A DNA stretch of 47,235 nt, from contig NZ_KQ969509.1 of the NCBI RefSeq assembly GCF_001578875.1, positions 1 to 47,235 of the forward strand, read 5' to 3'. The stretch is from Streptococcus sp. DD13 (GTDB taxonomy: Bacteria; Bacillota; Bacilli; Lactobacillales; Streptococcaceae). Both the position numbers and the translations under genes were made by a program. The notes beneath the pieces are model-generated. The model was not told the origin of the DNA. It worked only from the letters and a program-made list of their open reading frames with translations, and made no database searches. Positions within the stretch are counted from its first letter, which is position 1. Every line of letters starts with the position of its first letter. Positions 27,161-35,109 of this stretch are shown here, one piece after another.

Positions 27161-28421
27161 ATTTGTTAGCCTTGCTACCGATATCCTTTCGGTAGAAGAG
27201 GCCTTCTGTGTTTTGGTTGTTGAGTTCCTTGTAGATGATGTTTTGGCCATCTTTGACGGTGTCGGCTGTGGTGACCAGCATGTAGACGCGTCCGCCGTTT
27301 GAGAGGAGGTCTTGGCCATTTTCAGCGAATTTAGCACCGGCATAGTAGGTGATGATGTCACCATCCGTTTTGGCTGGAAGTTTGACACCCTTCTCATAAG
27401 CGAGCGGGTAACCGTTTGAGGCTACAACCACCCCAAGCGTCACACCCTTGTCCGTCCAAGTGATGGCTGGTTCTTTGCCATCTAAAATGTCTGTAATATT
27501 TTGTGCAAAGTCAGAGGTCAAGCGTGGCAAGATGATTTGCGTTTCAGGGTCGCCAAAGCGAGCGTTAAACTCGATGACTTTAGGGCCATCAGCTGTCAAG
27601 ATAAGCCCCGCATAAAGGACACCCGTGTAAGGACGGCCTTCCTTGATCATGCCCTCAAGGACTGGCTTGACAATAGTGTCAACCGCTGTGTCCACCACGC
27701 TCTGTGGCAAGTGTGGCACTGGTGCATAAGCACCCATCCCACCGGTGTTTGGTCCCTTGTCGCCATCATAGGCCCGTTTGTGGTCCTGAGCCGTTGGCAT
27801 GATGTAGAACTTGTCGCCATTGACAAAGGCAAAGAGAGAGAATTCTTCCCCATCCAGGAATTCCTCGATGACCACACGCGCACCTGAATCACCGAATTTA
27901 TTGTCCAACAGCATCTCATGAGCAGCTTCGACCGCCTGCTCAACAGTTTCTGCTACGACAACCCCTTTCCCAAGAGCCAAGCCGTCTGCCTTGACAACGA
28001 TGGGAGCGCCTTTTTCTTCAATGTAGGCCTTGGCCTCCTCAAAATCTGAAAAGGTTCCATAGGCTGCTGTCGGAACATCATATTTGACCATGATTTCCTT
28101 AGCAAAATCCTTAGACCACTCCAACTCAGAAGCCGCCTGTGTCGGACCAAAGGCTTTGAGTCCAGCCGCATTGAAATCATCCACAATACCAGCTGCTAGC
28201 GCATCATCTGGTCCGACAAAGGTCCACGCAAGCTCGTGGGCTTTTGCAAAGTCAATCAGCTTAGAATGTTCGGAAATTCCGATGTTGATCAAATCCAGAC
28301 CATCTAATCGCATCCCGTCATTCCCAGGAGCCACAAAAACCTGCTCAACGCTTTTTGACTCCAACAACTTTTTAGCGATCGCATGCTCACGACCACCAGA
28401 ACCAACAACCAAAAGTTTCAT
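27159..28421 (-). CDS. purD: Phosphoribosylamine-glycine ligase
   Basis: A 420-residue ATP-grasp enzyme making GAR from phosphoribosylamine and glycine. MKLLVVGSGGREHAIAKKLL opens it, KADGLALGKGVVVAET is the ATP-grasp loop, and EFNARFGDPETQ is the family signature. It is the first purine gene after the opposite-strand CHAP gene and appears to have its own promoter with a PurBox-like sequence. A BOX-like repeat abuts its stop. Confidence 0.97.
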   Translation of the reverse strand: MKLLVVGSGGREHAIAKKLLESKSVEQVFVAPGNDGMRLDGLDLINIGISEHSKLIDFAKAHELAWTFVGPDDALAAGIVDDFNAAGLKAFGPTQAASELEWSKDFAKEIMVKYDVPTAAYGTFSDFEEAKAYIEEKGAPIVVKADGLALGKGVVVAETVEQAVEAAHEMLLDNKFGDSGARVVIEEFLDGEEFSLFAFVNGDKFYIMPTAQDHKRAYDGDKGPNTGGMGAYAPVPHLPQSVVDTAVDTIVKPVLEGMIKEGRPYTGVLYAGLILTADGPKVIEFNARFGDPETQIILPRLTSDFAQNITDILDGKEPAITWTDKGVTLGVVVASNGYPLAYEKGVKLPAKTDGDIITYYAGAKFAENGQDLLSNGGRVYMLVTTADTVKDGQNIIYKELNNQNTEGLFYRKDIGSKANK

Positions 28422-28512
28422 TTGAAAGATACCTCATTCTCAAATAAGACTGGGCAATTGCCCAATAACGACGCTTTTAGAAAACAAGTGTTTTCACGAA
28501 TTATATATACCT

Positions 28513-28536
28513 AGTATAACATATTTGTTCGGAGAT
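28513..28536 (-). promoter_or_regulatory. PurBox-like site and -10 upstream of purD
   Basis: On the minus strand a sequence with CCGAAC (28527-28532) matches the lactococcal/streptococcal PurBox at 11 of 13 positions (28524-28536). TGTTATACT, an extended -10, follows at 28513-28518. PurR could thus also control purD, whose read-through from purH is blocked by a terminator. Confidence 0.5.
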
Positions 28537-28664
28537 ATGAAAGGATATTCTAGTTTGAAATCAAAAAAAGAGCCCCTAATGCACTACTCTTCAACAGATA
28601 AATATCCTTCTATTGTCCGTTTCTTTACCTCCTTTTTATCGAATTAATAAAGAGGAGGTGATAT

Positions 28665-29504
28665 ATGATAAAAAATTTGAGAAGTATTTTTCTAGTATTT
28701 CTAACCACAGGCATCGCTTGCTGGATGGGCCTTGTCCACACTCGTCCTGCTGACGCTCAAGTGATTGGCGATGATTACCCAAAAGAGTGGAAAACGGGAG
28801 GAAACGGAGTCGATCCTTGGAATATGTATTGGCGTCAGTGTACGTCTTTTGTAGCTTGGAGACTAAGTCATACAAATGGGTTTAGCCTGCCTTACGGTTA
28901 TGGTAATGCGATTACTTGGGGAAGATACGCTACATCAAATGGGTATCTCGTGGATAAAAATCCTGCGGTCGGTGCTGTAGCTTGGTTTACAGCAGAAATT
29001 CCTGGTGTGAGCCCTCTTGGCCATGTTTCTTGGGTTGCCGATGTCAAAGGAGACTACGTGACACTGGAAGAGTACAACTATAATGCAGGCCAAGGTCCCG
29101 AAAAGTATTATTCCCGAACCATTCACAAAAGCCAAGTTAGTGGCTTTATTCATTTTAAAGATCTAGGCACTAAGCAAGAAATAAAAAGTCTTGCCTTAAA
29201 GGTTGGTGATACCGTATCCTTTACGAAGAGCTTCCAAGTGACATCTTATTCCGGATCCTATATAGCTAGCACAACACTAGCAGGAGGTACCCCCACTAGT
29301 CTCAACCTCATCGACCCTGGTCCCGTCTTTGAATCAACAGCAACAGGACAACGAAGCGGAGATCAAGTCCTCTATCCCGGAGAGTACTTCACAATACCAG
29401 GTCAGTTTAAAATACTAGCCATCGATCCTCCAACAAACGGGATCTTACTAAAAATCGGAAACCGAAACAGCTGGGTGACAGCTTCCGTTCTCAAAAAAGG
29501 ATAA
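28665..29504 (+). CDS. Secreted CHAP-domain cell-wall hydrolase with SH3-like C-terminus
   Basis: A 279-residue protein. Residues 1-31 are a signal peptide with cleavage after RPADA. The CHAP amidase/peptidase domain (about 40-155) shows the catalytic Cys in WRQCTSFVAWRL and His in GHVSWVADV. The C-terminal 110 residues look like an SH3b wall-binding domain. It is the only plus-strand protein gene, placed between purH and purD. AGAGGAGGTG is a very strong ribosome binding site. Similar CHAP hydrolases (CbpD, LytF, CrfP) lyse siblings during competence; a role of that kind is a guess. Confidence 0.85.
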   Translation: MIKNLRSIFLVFLTTGIACWMGLVHTRPADAQVIGDDYPKEWKTGGNGVDPWNMYWRQCTSFVAWRLSHTNGFSLPYGYGNAITWGRYATSNGYLVDKNPAVGAVAWFTAEIPGVSPLGHVSWVADVKGDYVTLEEYNYNAGQGPEKYYSRTIHKSQVSGFIHFKDLGTKQEIKSLALKVGDTVSFTKSFQVTSYSGSYIASTTLAGGTPTSLNLIDPGPVFESTATGQRSGDQVLYPGEYFTIPGQFKILAIDPPTNGILLKIGNRNSWVTASVLKKG

Positions 29505-29534
29505 AAGAATAGAATAAAGTCCCCCTCAAACGTA

Positions 29535-29588
29535 AAAAGCGAACAAACTTAGTTTTCTGACGTCCAGAATTCGAGCTTGTTCGCTTTT
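29535..29588. terminator. Bidirectional terminator between the CHAP gene and purH
   Basis: A perfect 12-bp stem, AAAAGCGAACAA/TTGTTCGCTTTT (29535-29546 with 29577-29588), has T-rich sequence on both strands. It serves the converging CHAP gene (plus) and purH (minus), and so separates purH from purD. Confidence 0.8.
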
Positions 29589-29661
29589 CGTTTATCTATA
29601 CATTTAAGAGTTTTGATCAATGAGATTTTCTAAAAGTAACATTTTTTGTCCCAATCTCTTC

Positions 29662-31209
29662 TTAGTGTCTAAAATGCCGTACACCCGTGAAAATCATGGT
29701 CAAGCCATACTTGTCTGCCGCTTCGATAGACTCTTGGTCCCGCACGGAGCCACCTGGTTGGATGATGGCTTTGATCCCTGCCTTAGCGATTTCTTCTACG
29801 TTATCCGCAAATGGGAAGAAGGCATCGGAAGCAAGGACAGCCCCGTCCAAACGGTCTTTGGCTTGGTCAATGGCGATGCGGACTGAAGCCACACGGTTGG
29901 TTTGACCAGGCCCGACACCAAGTGTCATGTGGTCGTTGGTCACAATGATCCCGTTTGATTTGACGTACTTGATGGCTTTCCAAGCAAACTCAAGGGCTGT
30001 CGCTTCTGTCTCTGTTGGTTGGCGTTTGGTCACCACTTGCCAGTCAGCTGGGCTTTCTTTGACCACGTCTTGGTTTTGAACCAGAAGACCACCAACAACA
30101 CCCGTGTATTCTGCTTCCACTTCGCTGGCCTCTTGCGCGTCAAATGGCAAGGCTAGGATGCGCAAGTTTTTCTTCTTGGTTGTCAAGATTTCAAGCGCTT
30201 GGTCCGTGTAGCTTGGTGCGATGATGATTTCGAGGAAAACCCCGTGCATCTTCTTAGCTGTCGAAGCATCTACCTCACGGTTGAGAACCACAATTCCACC
30301 AAAAATGGAGACTGGGTCAGATTCATAAGCATAGTCCCAAGCCGTTTCGATATCGTCGGCTTGACCAATTCCACATGGGTTCATGTGTTTCAAAGCCACA
30401 ACTGTTGGATGGTCTTTGAAGTCACGGATGATTCGGATAGCCGCATCCGCATCACGGATGTTGTTGAAGGACAATTCTTTTCCGTTCAACTGTTTAGCTG
30501 CCGCGATGGAGTAGTCCGTTGGCAAGGCTTTTTGGTAGAAGTCTGCATCTTGTTGCGGATTTTCCCCATAGCGCATAGGTTGCTTGAGGTCATAGGTCAA
30601 AGTGAGCTTTTCAGGTTTTTCTTCACCCACTTGAGCAGTGAAGTATTCTGCGATCAAAGCATCATAGGCTGCTGTGTGACGGAAGACTTTCGCTGCCAAA
30701 CGTTGGCGAGTTTCGTAACTTGTTTCACCGTTTGCTGACAATTCCTCAAGTACCACAGCATAGTCAGCAGGGTCTACCACAACTGTCACGCTAGCGTGGT
30801 TCTTCGCTGCAGAACGAAGCATGGATGGCCCACCGATATCGATATTCTCCACCGCATCCGCATAGGTCACGTCTGGTTTGAGGATGGTTTCCTTGAAGGG
30901 GTAAAGGTTTACCACAACAAGGTCGATCAATTCGATATTATTGTCCTTAGCAGCCTCTAGGTGACTATCGAGATCACGACGAGCGAGGAGACCTCCGTGG
31001 ATATTGGGGTGAAGGGTCTTGACACGGCCGTCCATCATTTCTGGAAAACCAGTCACATCATCGATGGCAATGGTGTCCACCCCAGCCTTGTCAAGGGCAA
31101 CCTTGGTCCCACCTGTCGAGATAATGTCCCAACCGAGTTTTTTGAGTTCTTGGGCAAATTCAAGAATGCCCGCTTTGTCTGAAACACTAATCAGTGCGCG
31201 TTTAGTCAT
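29662..31209 (-). CDS. purH: Bifunctional AICAR formyltransferase / IMP cyclohydrolase
   Basis: 515 residues, the usual PurH length. The N-terminal cyclohydrolase domain (about 1-195) has [18 protein letters not shown] and NLYPF. The C-terminal formyltransferase domain has KHMNPCGIG with the catalytic Lys-His. It makes the final two steps to IMP. It ends at a terminator, so it closes the purC-to-purH transcription unit. Confidence 0.98.
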   Translation of the reverse strand: MTKRALISVSDKAGILEFAQELKKLGWDIISTGGTKVALDKAGVDTIAIDDVTGFPEMMDGRVKTLHPNIHGGLLARRDLDSHLEAAKDNNIELIDLVVVNLYPFKETILKPDVTYADAVENIDIGGPSMLRSAAKNHASVTVVVDPADYAVVLEELSANGETSYETRQRLAAKVFRHTAAYDALIAEYFTAQVGEEKPEKLTLTYDLKQPMRYGENPQQDADFYQKALPTDYSIAAAKQLNGKELSFNNIRDADAAIRIIRDFKDHPTVVALKHMNPCGIGQADDIETAWDYAYESDPVSIFGGIVVLNREVDASTAKKMHGVFLEIIIAPSYTDQALEILTTKKKNLRILALPFDAQEASEVEAEYTGVVGGLLVQNQDVVKESPADWQVVTKRQPTETEATALEFAWKAIKYVKSNGIIVTNDHMTLGVGPGQTNRVASVRIAIDQAKDRLDGAVLASDAFFPFADNVEEIAKAGIKAIIQPGGSVRDQESIEAADKYGLTMIFTGVRHFRH

Positions 31210-31215
31210 AATGAA

Positions 31216-31313
31216 GATACCAAGTCCGACAAGAAAGAGAATGAAAAAAGGAAATGAAACATAGACAATCGCGTCTAAGATTTATTTTCCTATTTTTCAA
31301 GCTTTCCTGACGG
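31216..31313 (-). repeat. Stem-loop repeat family, copy 4 (purN-purH spacer)
   Basis: The minus strand reads GAAAAATAGGAAAATAAATC, a loop, CATTTCCTTTTTTCATTC and ends GTCGGACTTGGTATC. The AATAGGAAA arm pairs with TTTCCTTTTTT, the layout of the other copies. It fills the 128-nt gap between purN and purH. Confidence 0.5.
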
Positions 31314-31337
31314 CTTTAATTCCTTTCGTTTTTTAAA

Positions 31338-32063
31338 TTAGCTAGGTCTATTCCATTTCTTTCTGATGAGGTGAATAGAAACAATCACTACAACTCCCAG
31401 AACAATTGTCAATAAAAACCGTGCCCAATAGGGAAAATCCGGAACAGTATGACTGACAAGGATTCTTAACAGGATTACCAAGATAGCTAGTGCTAGCCAT
31501 TCTAGCCATTTTTTCATTTTTCTCTCTACTCCTAAACTATCCAACACCTCTGGATACAACTTGTACTCTGCTTCATGGATACGGGTTTCAAAGGTATCGA
31601 GGGTATCATCAGCCAGTCGTGGGACGCGGACTTGTTTGATGACCTTACCGGTATCCACTCCGGAGTCCACCCAGTGAATGGTCACGCCAGATTGGGCAAC
31701 ACCTGCCTCCCAAGCGTCCTCAATGCCGTGGGCACCTGGAAACTCTGGGAGATAGGCCGGGTGAATATTGATGATACGACCCTCATAAGCTGCTAGCAAG
31801 GTCGGGCCGACAATTTTCATATAACCGGCCAAACAAACCAAGTCGATTTGGTGCTCATCCAAGAGTTTGACGATGGCTTCTTCATAGGCGGCTTTATTGT
31901 CAAATTCCTTGAGTTCAAAGGCATGGCTAGCCACACCAAGATTTTCAGCACGTTCAAGCACATAGGCATCACGATGGTCTGAAAAGACAAATTCTACTGG
32001 AAATTGTTCCGCAATCACTTGGAAGTTGGAGCCGTTGCCAGAAGCAAAAACAGCGATTTTCAT
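31338..32063 (-). CDS. purN: PurN glycinamide ribonucleotide formyltransferase fused to a two-helix membrane segment
   Basis: 241 residues. Residues 1-182 are a complete PurN: SGNGSNFQ, NIHPAYLPEFPGAHGIED with the catalytic His, and HWVDSGVDTG. Residues 183-241 begin with Met (MKKWLEWLALAILVILLRIL) and contain two hydrophobic segments and a basic end. PurN normally stops near residue 180. The tail looks like a small membrane-protein gene whose own ATG (31517) is now in frame after loss of the purN stop. It may still be translated separately, since TTAGGAG lies upstream. Confidence 0.93.
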   Translation of the reverse strand: MKIAVFASGNGSNFQVIAEQFPVEFVFSDHRDAYVLERAENLGVASHAFELKEFDNKAAYEEAIVKLLDEHQIDLVCLAGYMKIVGPTLLAAYEGRIINIHPAYLPEFPGAHGIEDAWEAGVAQSGVTIHWVDSGVDTGKVIKQVRVPRLADDTLDTFETRIHEAEYKLYPEVLDSLGVERKMKKWLEWLALAILVILLRILVSHTVPDFPYWARFLLTIVLGVVVIVSIHLIRKKWNRPS

Positions 32064-32068
32064 ATTCG

Positions 32069-32186
32069 ATACAAAGGGACGTTTCGGCTAGCCGAACAGT
32101 TTCGTAGAAAAATAGGAAATCATTGCTGGGTGCTTGCACACAAAATGATTTCTCTTTTTTCCTAGAAAATGAGTCCCGTGTTCAGT
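32069..32186 (+). repeat. Stem-loop repeat family, copy 5 (purM-purN spacer)
   Basis: GATACAAAGGGACG, GAAAAATAGGAAATCATT, AATGATTTCTCTTTTTTCCT and GAGTCCCGTGTTCAG on the plus strand match copy 1 block by block. GAAATCATT/AATGATTTC is a perfect 9-bp arm, GGGAC/GTCCC closes it, and TTCGGCTAGCCGAA is an extra palindrome inside. A further 11-bp hairpin (GTGTT-C-AGTTAG...) follows directly. Confidence 0.6.
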
Positions 32187-32247
32187 TAGGCTTGCTAACT
32201 AAACACTCCTTTCTACAATTTCTCCGTATAAAATGGTGATAGCACCA

Positions 32248-33270
32248 TTATTTAATCACTACACTTGCGCCATCTTTTTTCACTATCCGACCGATTTCAT
32301 AGACAGGTTCATCCAGCAAGGCTTTGACGCGTTCCACATGTTCAGGTTTCACTGCCAGTACGAGTCCAATCCCCATGTTGAAAATTTCAAACATTTCTTC
32401 ATGTTTGATTTCCCCATATTTTTCAAGGGCTTTGAAAATAGGAAGAACAGGTACTTGGCTTTCGTCGATTTCAGCAGCCAAGTCATCTGCAAACATACGA
32501 GGAATGTTTTCGATAAAACCACCACCAGTGATATGGGCAATCCCATTAACCAACTCTTCCTTGATAAGTGGCAAGACAGCCTTGACATAGATACGCGTTG
32601 GTTCCAGGAGAACTTCCTTGAGCTTTTTGCCTTCCAGTTCTGGGAGAACTTCTTCCCCTGTGTAGTCAGCAAAGACACGACGAACAAGGGAGTACCCATT
32701 GGAGTGAATCCCGCTGGAAGCCAATCCAAGAAGGACATCGTCTTCGGCTACTTTTGAACCGTCGATGATTTGAGATTTTTCTGCAACACCGACTGCAAAG
32801 CCAGCCAAGTCATAGTCGTCTTCACCGTACATACCAGGCATTTCAGCTGTTTCCCCACCGATAAGGGCTGCACCAGCCTGCACACAGCCTTCTGCCACAC
32901 CAGCAACCACTTGTTCTAGTTTAGCTGGTTCATTTTTACCAGTTGCGACGTAGTCAAGGAAGTAAAGGGGCTCCGCACCTGCAGCAATGATGTCGTTAAC
33001 ACACATGGCCACACAGTCCTGACCGATGGTGTCGTGTTTGTCATACTTGATGGCCAACATGAGCTTGGTCCCAACACCATCTGTTCCTGAAATCAAAACA
33101 GGCTCTTTGACACCTGTTTTTGACAGGTCAAACATCCCACCGAAGCCACCAAGAGCTCCCATAACACCGGCACGCTCCGTACGCGCCACGTGTTTTTTGA
33201 TCCGTTCAACCACTTCATAACCCGCTTCAACATCCACACCCGATTGAGCGTATGCATTTTTATTTGTCAT
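32248..33270 (-). CDS. purM: Phosphoribosylformylglycinamidine cyclo-ligase (AIR synthetase)
   Basis: A 340-residue enzyme converting FGAM to AIR with [16 protein letters not shown] and [20 protein letters not shown] are PurM signatures. Start ATG at 33270 follows AAAAGGATT. The first eight codons and the ribosome binding site are present again about 180 nt upstream. Full length otherwise. Confidence 0.97.
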   Translation of the reverse strand: MTNKNAYAQSGVDVEAGYEVVERIKKHVARTERAGVMGALGGFGGMFDLSKTGVKEPVLISGTDGVGTKLMLAIKYDKHDTIGQDCVAMCVNDIIAAGAEPLYFLDYVATGKNEPAKLEQVVAGVAEGCVQAGAALIGGETAEMPGMYGEDDYDLAGFAVGVAEKSQIIDGSKVAEDDVLLGLASSGIHSNGYSLVRRVFADYTGEEVLPELEGKKLKEVLLEPTRIYVKAVLPLIKEELVNGIAHITGGGFIENIPRMFADDLAAEIDESQVPVLPIFKALEKYGEIKHEEMFEIFNMGIGLVLAVKPEHVERVKALLDEPVYEIGRIVKKDGASVVIK

Positions 33271-33451
33271 TTTTTAATCCTTTTCTTTTTTGAGAAAGAG
33301 TGCGACGTATTTTTAGATAAACCATCTTTTTATCTAAAAATACTAGTCAGGTCTCTAGCTTTGGTCCCATAGGACAAAGCGTCTACTGACAAATGCTTTA
33401 GCTTTTAGTCAGTAGTGAGACGTGGAGCGTATGCATTTTTATTTGTCATTT
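33246..33451 (-). repeat. Direct repeat of the purM start region flanking hairpins
   Basis: An exact 27-bp sequence that includes the purM start codon occurs at 33246-33272 and 33425-33451; similarity continues for about 20 nt through the ribosome binding site. Between them lie a perfect 15-bp inverted repeat (33307-33321 with 33329-33343), a CTTTG..CAAAG hairpin near 33360-33380, and CTACTGAC/GTCAGTAG (33383-33390 with 33408-33415). The arrangement suggests insertion of a folded element with duplication of the target. Confidence 0.7.
33405..33449 (-). CDS. Remnant ORF from a duplicated purM start, 14 codons
   Basis: It encodes [14 protein letters not shown]. The first eight residues equal those of PurM, then the frame diverges and stops. 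It is preceded by AAAAAGGAAT as in purM. It is probably a by-product of a duplication or insertion, but it has a ribosome binding site and may be translated ahead of purM. Confidence 0.45.
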   Translation of the reverse strand: MTNKNAYAPRLTTD

Positions 33452-33514
33452 GTTTATTCCTTTTTCTCTTCCTAAATCCTACTGATGATGGATCAGATTC
33501 ACTTGTAAACATTC

Positions 33515-34954
33515 CTAATAAAAGGAGGTCTGCTCATTCAAGCTTTCCAAATAGCGTTCTTCGTAGTCATACAATGGCGTTGGGTATTTGCCATCAAAGT
33601 AAGCCACACAAAGACCACCGTTTGGTGCATCTGTATCAATTCCAATAGAATCAATCAAGCCATCGATTGACAAGTAGGTCAAGCTATCCGCACCGATAAT
33701 CTCACAAGTTTCCTCTACTGTATGATTGGCTGCAATTAGCTCTTCGCGGCTCTGAATATCAATTCCGTAGAAACATGGGTAGGCCAGGGCTGGGCTACCG
33801 ATGGCAACGTGGACCTCAGCCGCACCCGCTTCTCGCAAAAGTTGAACGATCCGGCGTGAGGTGGTGCCACGGACGATGGAGTCGTCAATCATAACCACAC
33901 GTTTTCCTTTCACGACACCGGATACGGCAGAGAGCTTCATCCGAACCCCTTGCTCCCGCAATTCCTGAGTCGGTTGGATAAAGGTCCGTTGGACATACTG
34001 ATTCTTGATCAAGCCCATTTCGTTTGGTAAACCGGATTCTTCCGCAAATCCCATAGCTGCACTAAGTGATGAATTAGGCACACCAACGACAATATCTGCC
34101 TGGTTCTTAAATTCTCGAGCCAACTGGGCCCCCATCCGCTTGCGAGCCGTATGGACATTGACTCCTTGGATATTGGAGTCGGGACGAGCAAAGTAGATAT
34201 ACTCCATTGAACAAACAGCTAATTGTGTGTCCGTTGTATAGGTATCGTAAGTGATGCCCTTATCATCAATGATCACCACTTCCCCAGGATTTACATCGCG
34301 AATCCACTCTGCTCCAACCACTTCAAAAGCACAGGTTTCAGACGAAACCACAATGGCACCGTTGACCATTTTCCCAATCGACAGAGGACGAAAGCCATTT
34401 GGATCCAAGGCTGCAATAAGCTTGTCCTCAAGCATGAGGAGGTAAGCAAATCCACCTTTAACAGTGTTTAGGGCTTCTTTGACCTTCCCCATAAAGGAAG
34501 GGTTATGACTCCGACGAATCAAGTGGGCCAAAATTTCTGAGTCAGAGGTCGAGCTAAAGATGGCTCCATTGCTTTCCAACTCACGTCTGAGCGTTTCCGC
34601 GTTCGTCAAGTTCCCATTATGGGCTAGCCCAAATTGTGTATCATGAAAACGGAAGAGGAAGGGTTGGATATTGTCCACAGACGCTTCACCAGCCGTTGCA
34701 TAGCGAACATGGCCAATCGCACCTGTCCCTGTCAACTTATCCAAGTTGGCTGGGTTGCGGAAAACTTCTGAGAGCAGTCCCATATCACGATGACGCTTCA
34801 ATTGCCCCGCATCATTTGAGAGAATTCCTGCTCCCTCTTGACCACGGTGTTGGAGACTGTGAAGTCCGAAATAAGTTAATTTGGCAGCATCCGGGTGACC
34901 CCAGATACCAAAAACACCACATTCTTCATTAAGAGATTTAACTTCGTATGTCAT
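33515..34954 (-). CDS. purF: Amidophosphoribosyltransferase
   Basis: A 479-residue enzyme for the first committed step, PRPP plus glutamine to phosphoribosylamine. An 11-residue propeptide (MTYEVKSLNEE) precedes the nucleophile Cys12 (CGVFGIWGHPDAA). The PRPP loop is VVMIDDSIVRGTTSRR. Bacillus PurF carries a 4Fe-4S cluster; here one C-terminal ligand pair reads GLCVAYF instead of CxxC, so the cluster may be altered or absent. It is located between purL and purM. Confidence 0.97.
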   Translation of the reverse strand: MTYEVKSLNEECGVFGIWGHPDAAKLTYFGLHSLQHRGQEGAGILSNDAGQLKRHRDMGLLSEVFRNPANLDKLTGTGAIGHVRYATAGEASVDNIQPFLFRFHDTQFGLAHNGNLTNAETLRRELESNGAIFSSTSDSEILAHLIRRSHNPSFMGKVKEALNTVKGGFAYLLMLEDKLIAALDPNGFRPLSIGKMVNGAIVVSSETCAFEVVGAEWIRDVNPGEVVIIDDKGITYDTYTTDTQLAVCSMEYIYFARPDSNIQGVNVHTARKRMGAQLAREFKNQADIVVGVPNSSLSAAMGFAEESGLPNEMGLIKNQYVQRTFIQPTQELREQGVRMKLSAVSGVVKGKRVVMIDDSIVRGTTSRRIVQLLREAGAAEVHVAIGSPALAYPCFYGIDIQSREELIAANHTVEETCEIIGADSLTYLSIDGLIDSIGIDTDAPNGGLCVAYFDGKYPTPLYDYEERYLESLNEQTSFY

Positions 34955-35109
34955 TTTTTATACCTTTTATTTTTGATATTTTCCTAATGTTATGCAAACG
35001 AAAAACTGCTCCTATCCTCTCATTCCACTAATGTGAACTCAAGTTTGCAAGCTCTTTAGAACTACTGCTACATTGAAAAATATCATTACTGAGTGCGCTT
35101 GGCGCTCTA

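Noticed and set aside
28545..28600. T-run terminator on the minus strand upstream of purD
   Set aside because: Seven T are present, but the preceding sequence pairs over only four bases, and the bidirectional terminator at 29535-29588 already does this job.
28633..28649. Possible competence (SigX) box before the CHAP gene
   Set aside because: Only CGAAT of TACGAATA is present, with wrong flanking bases; kept as a question in findings, not annotated as a site.
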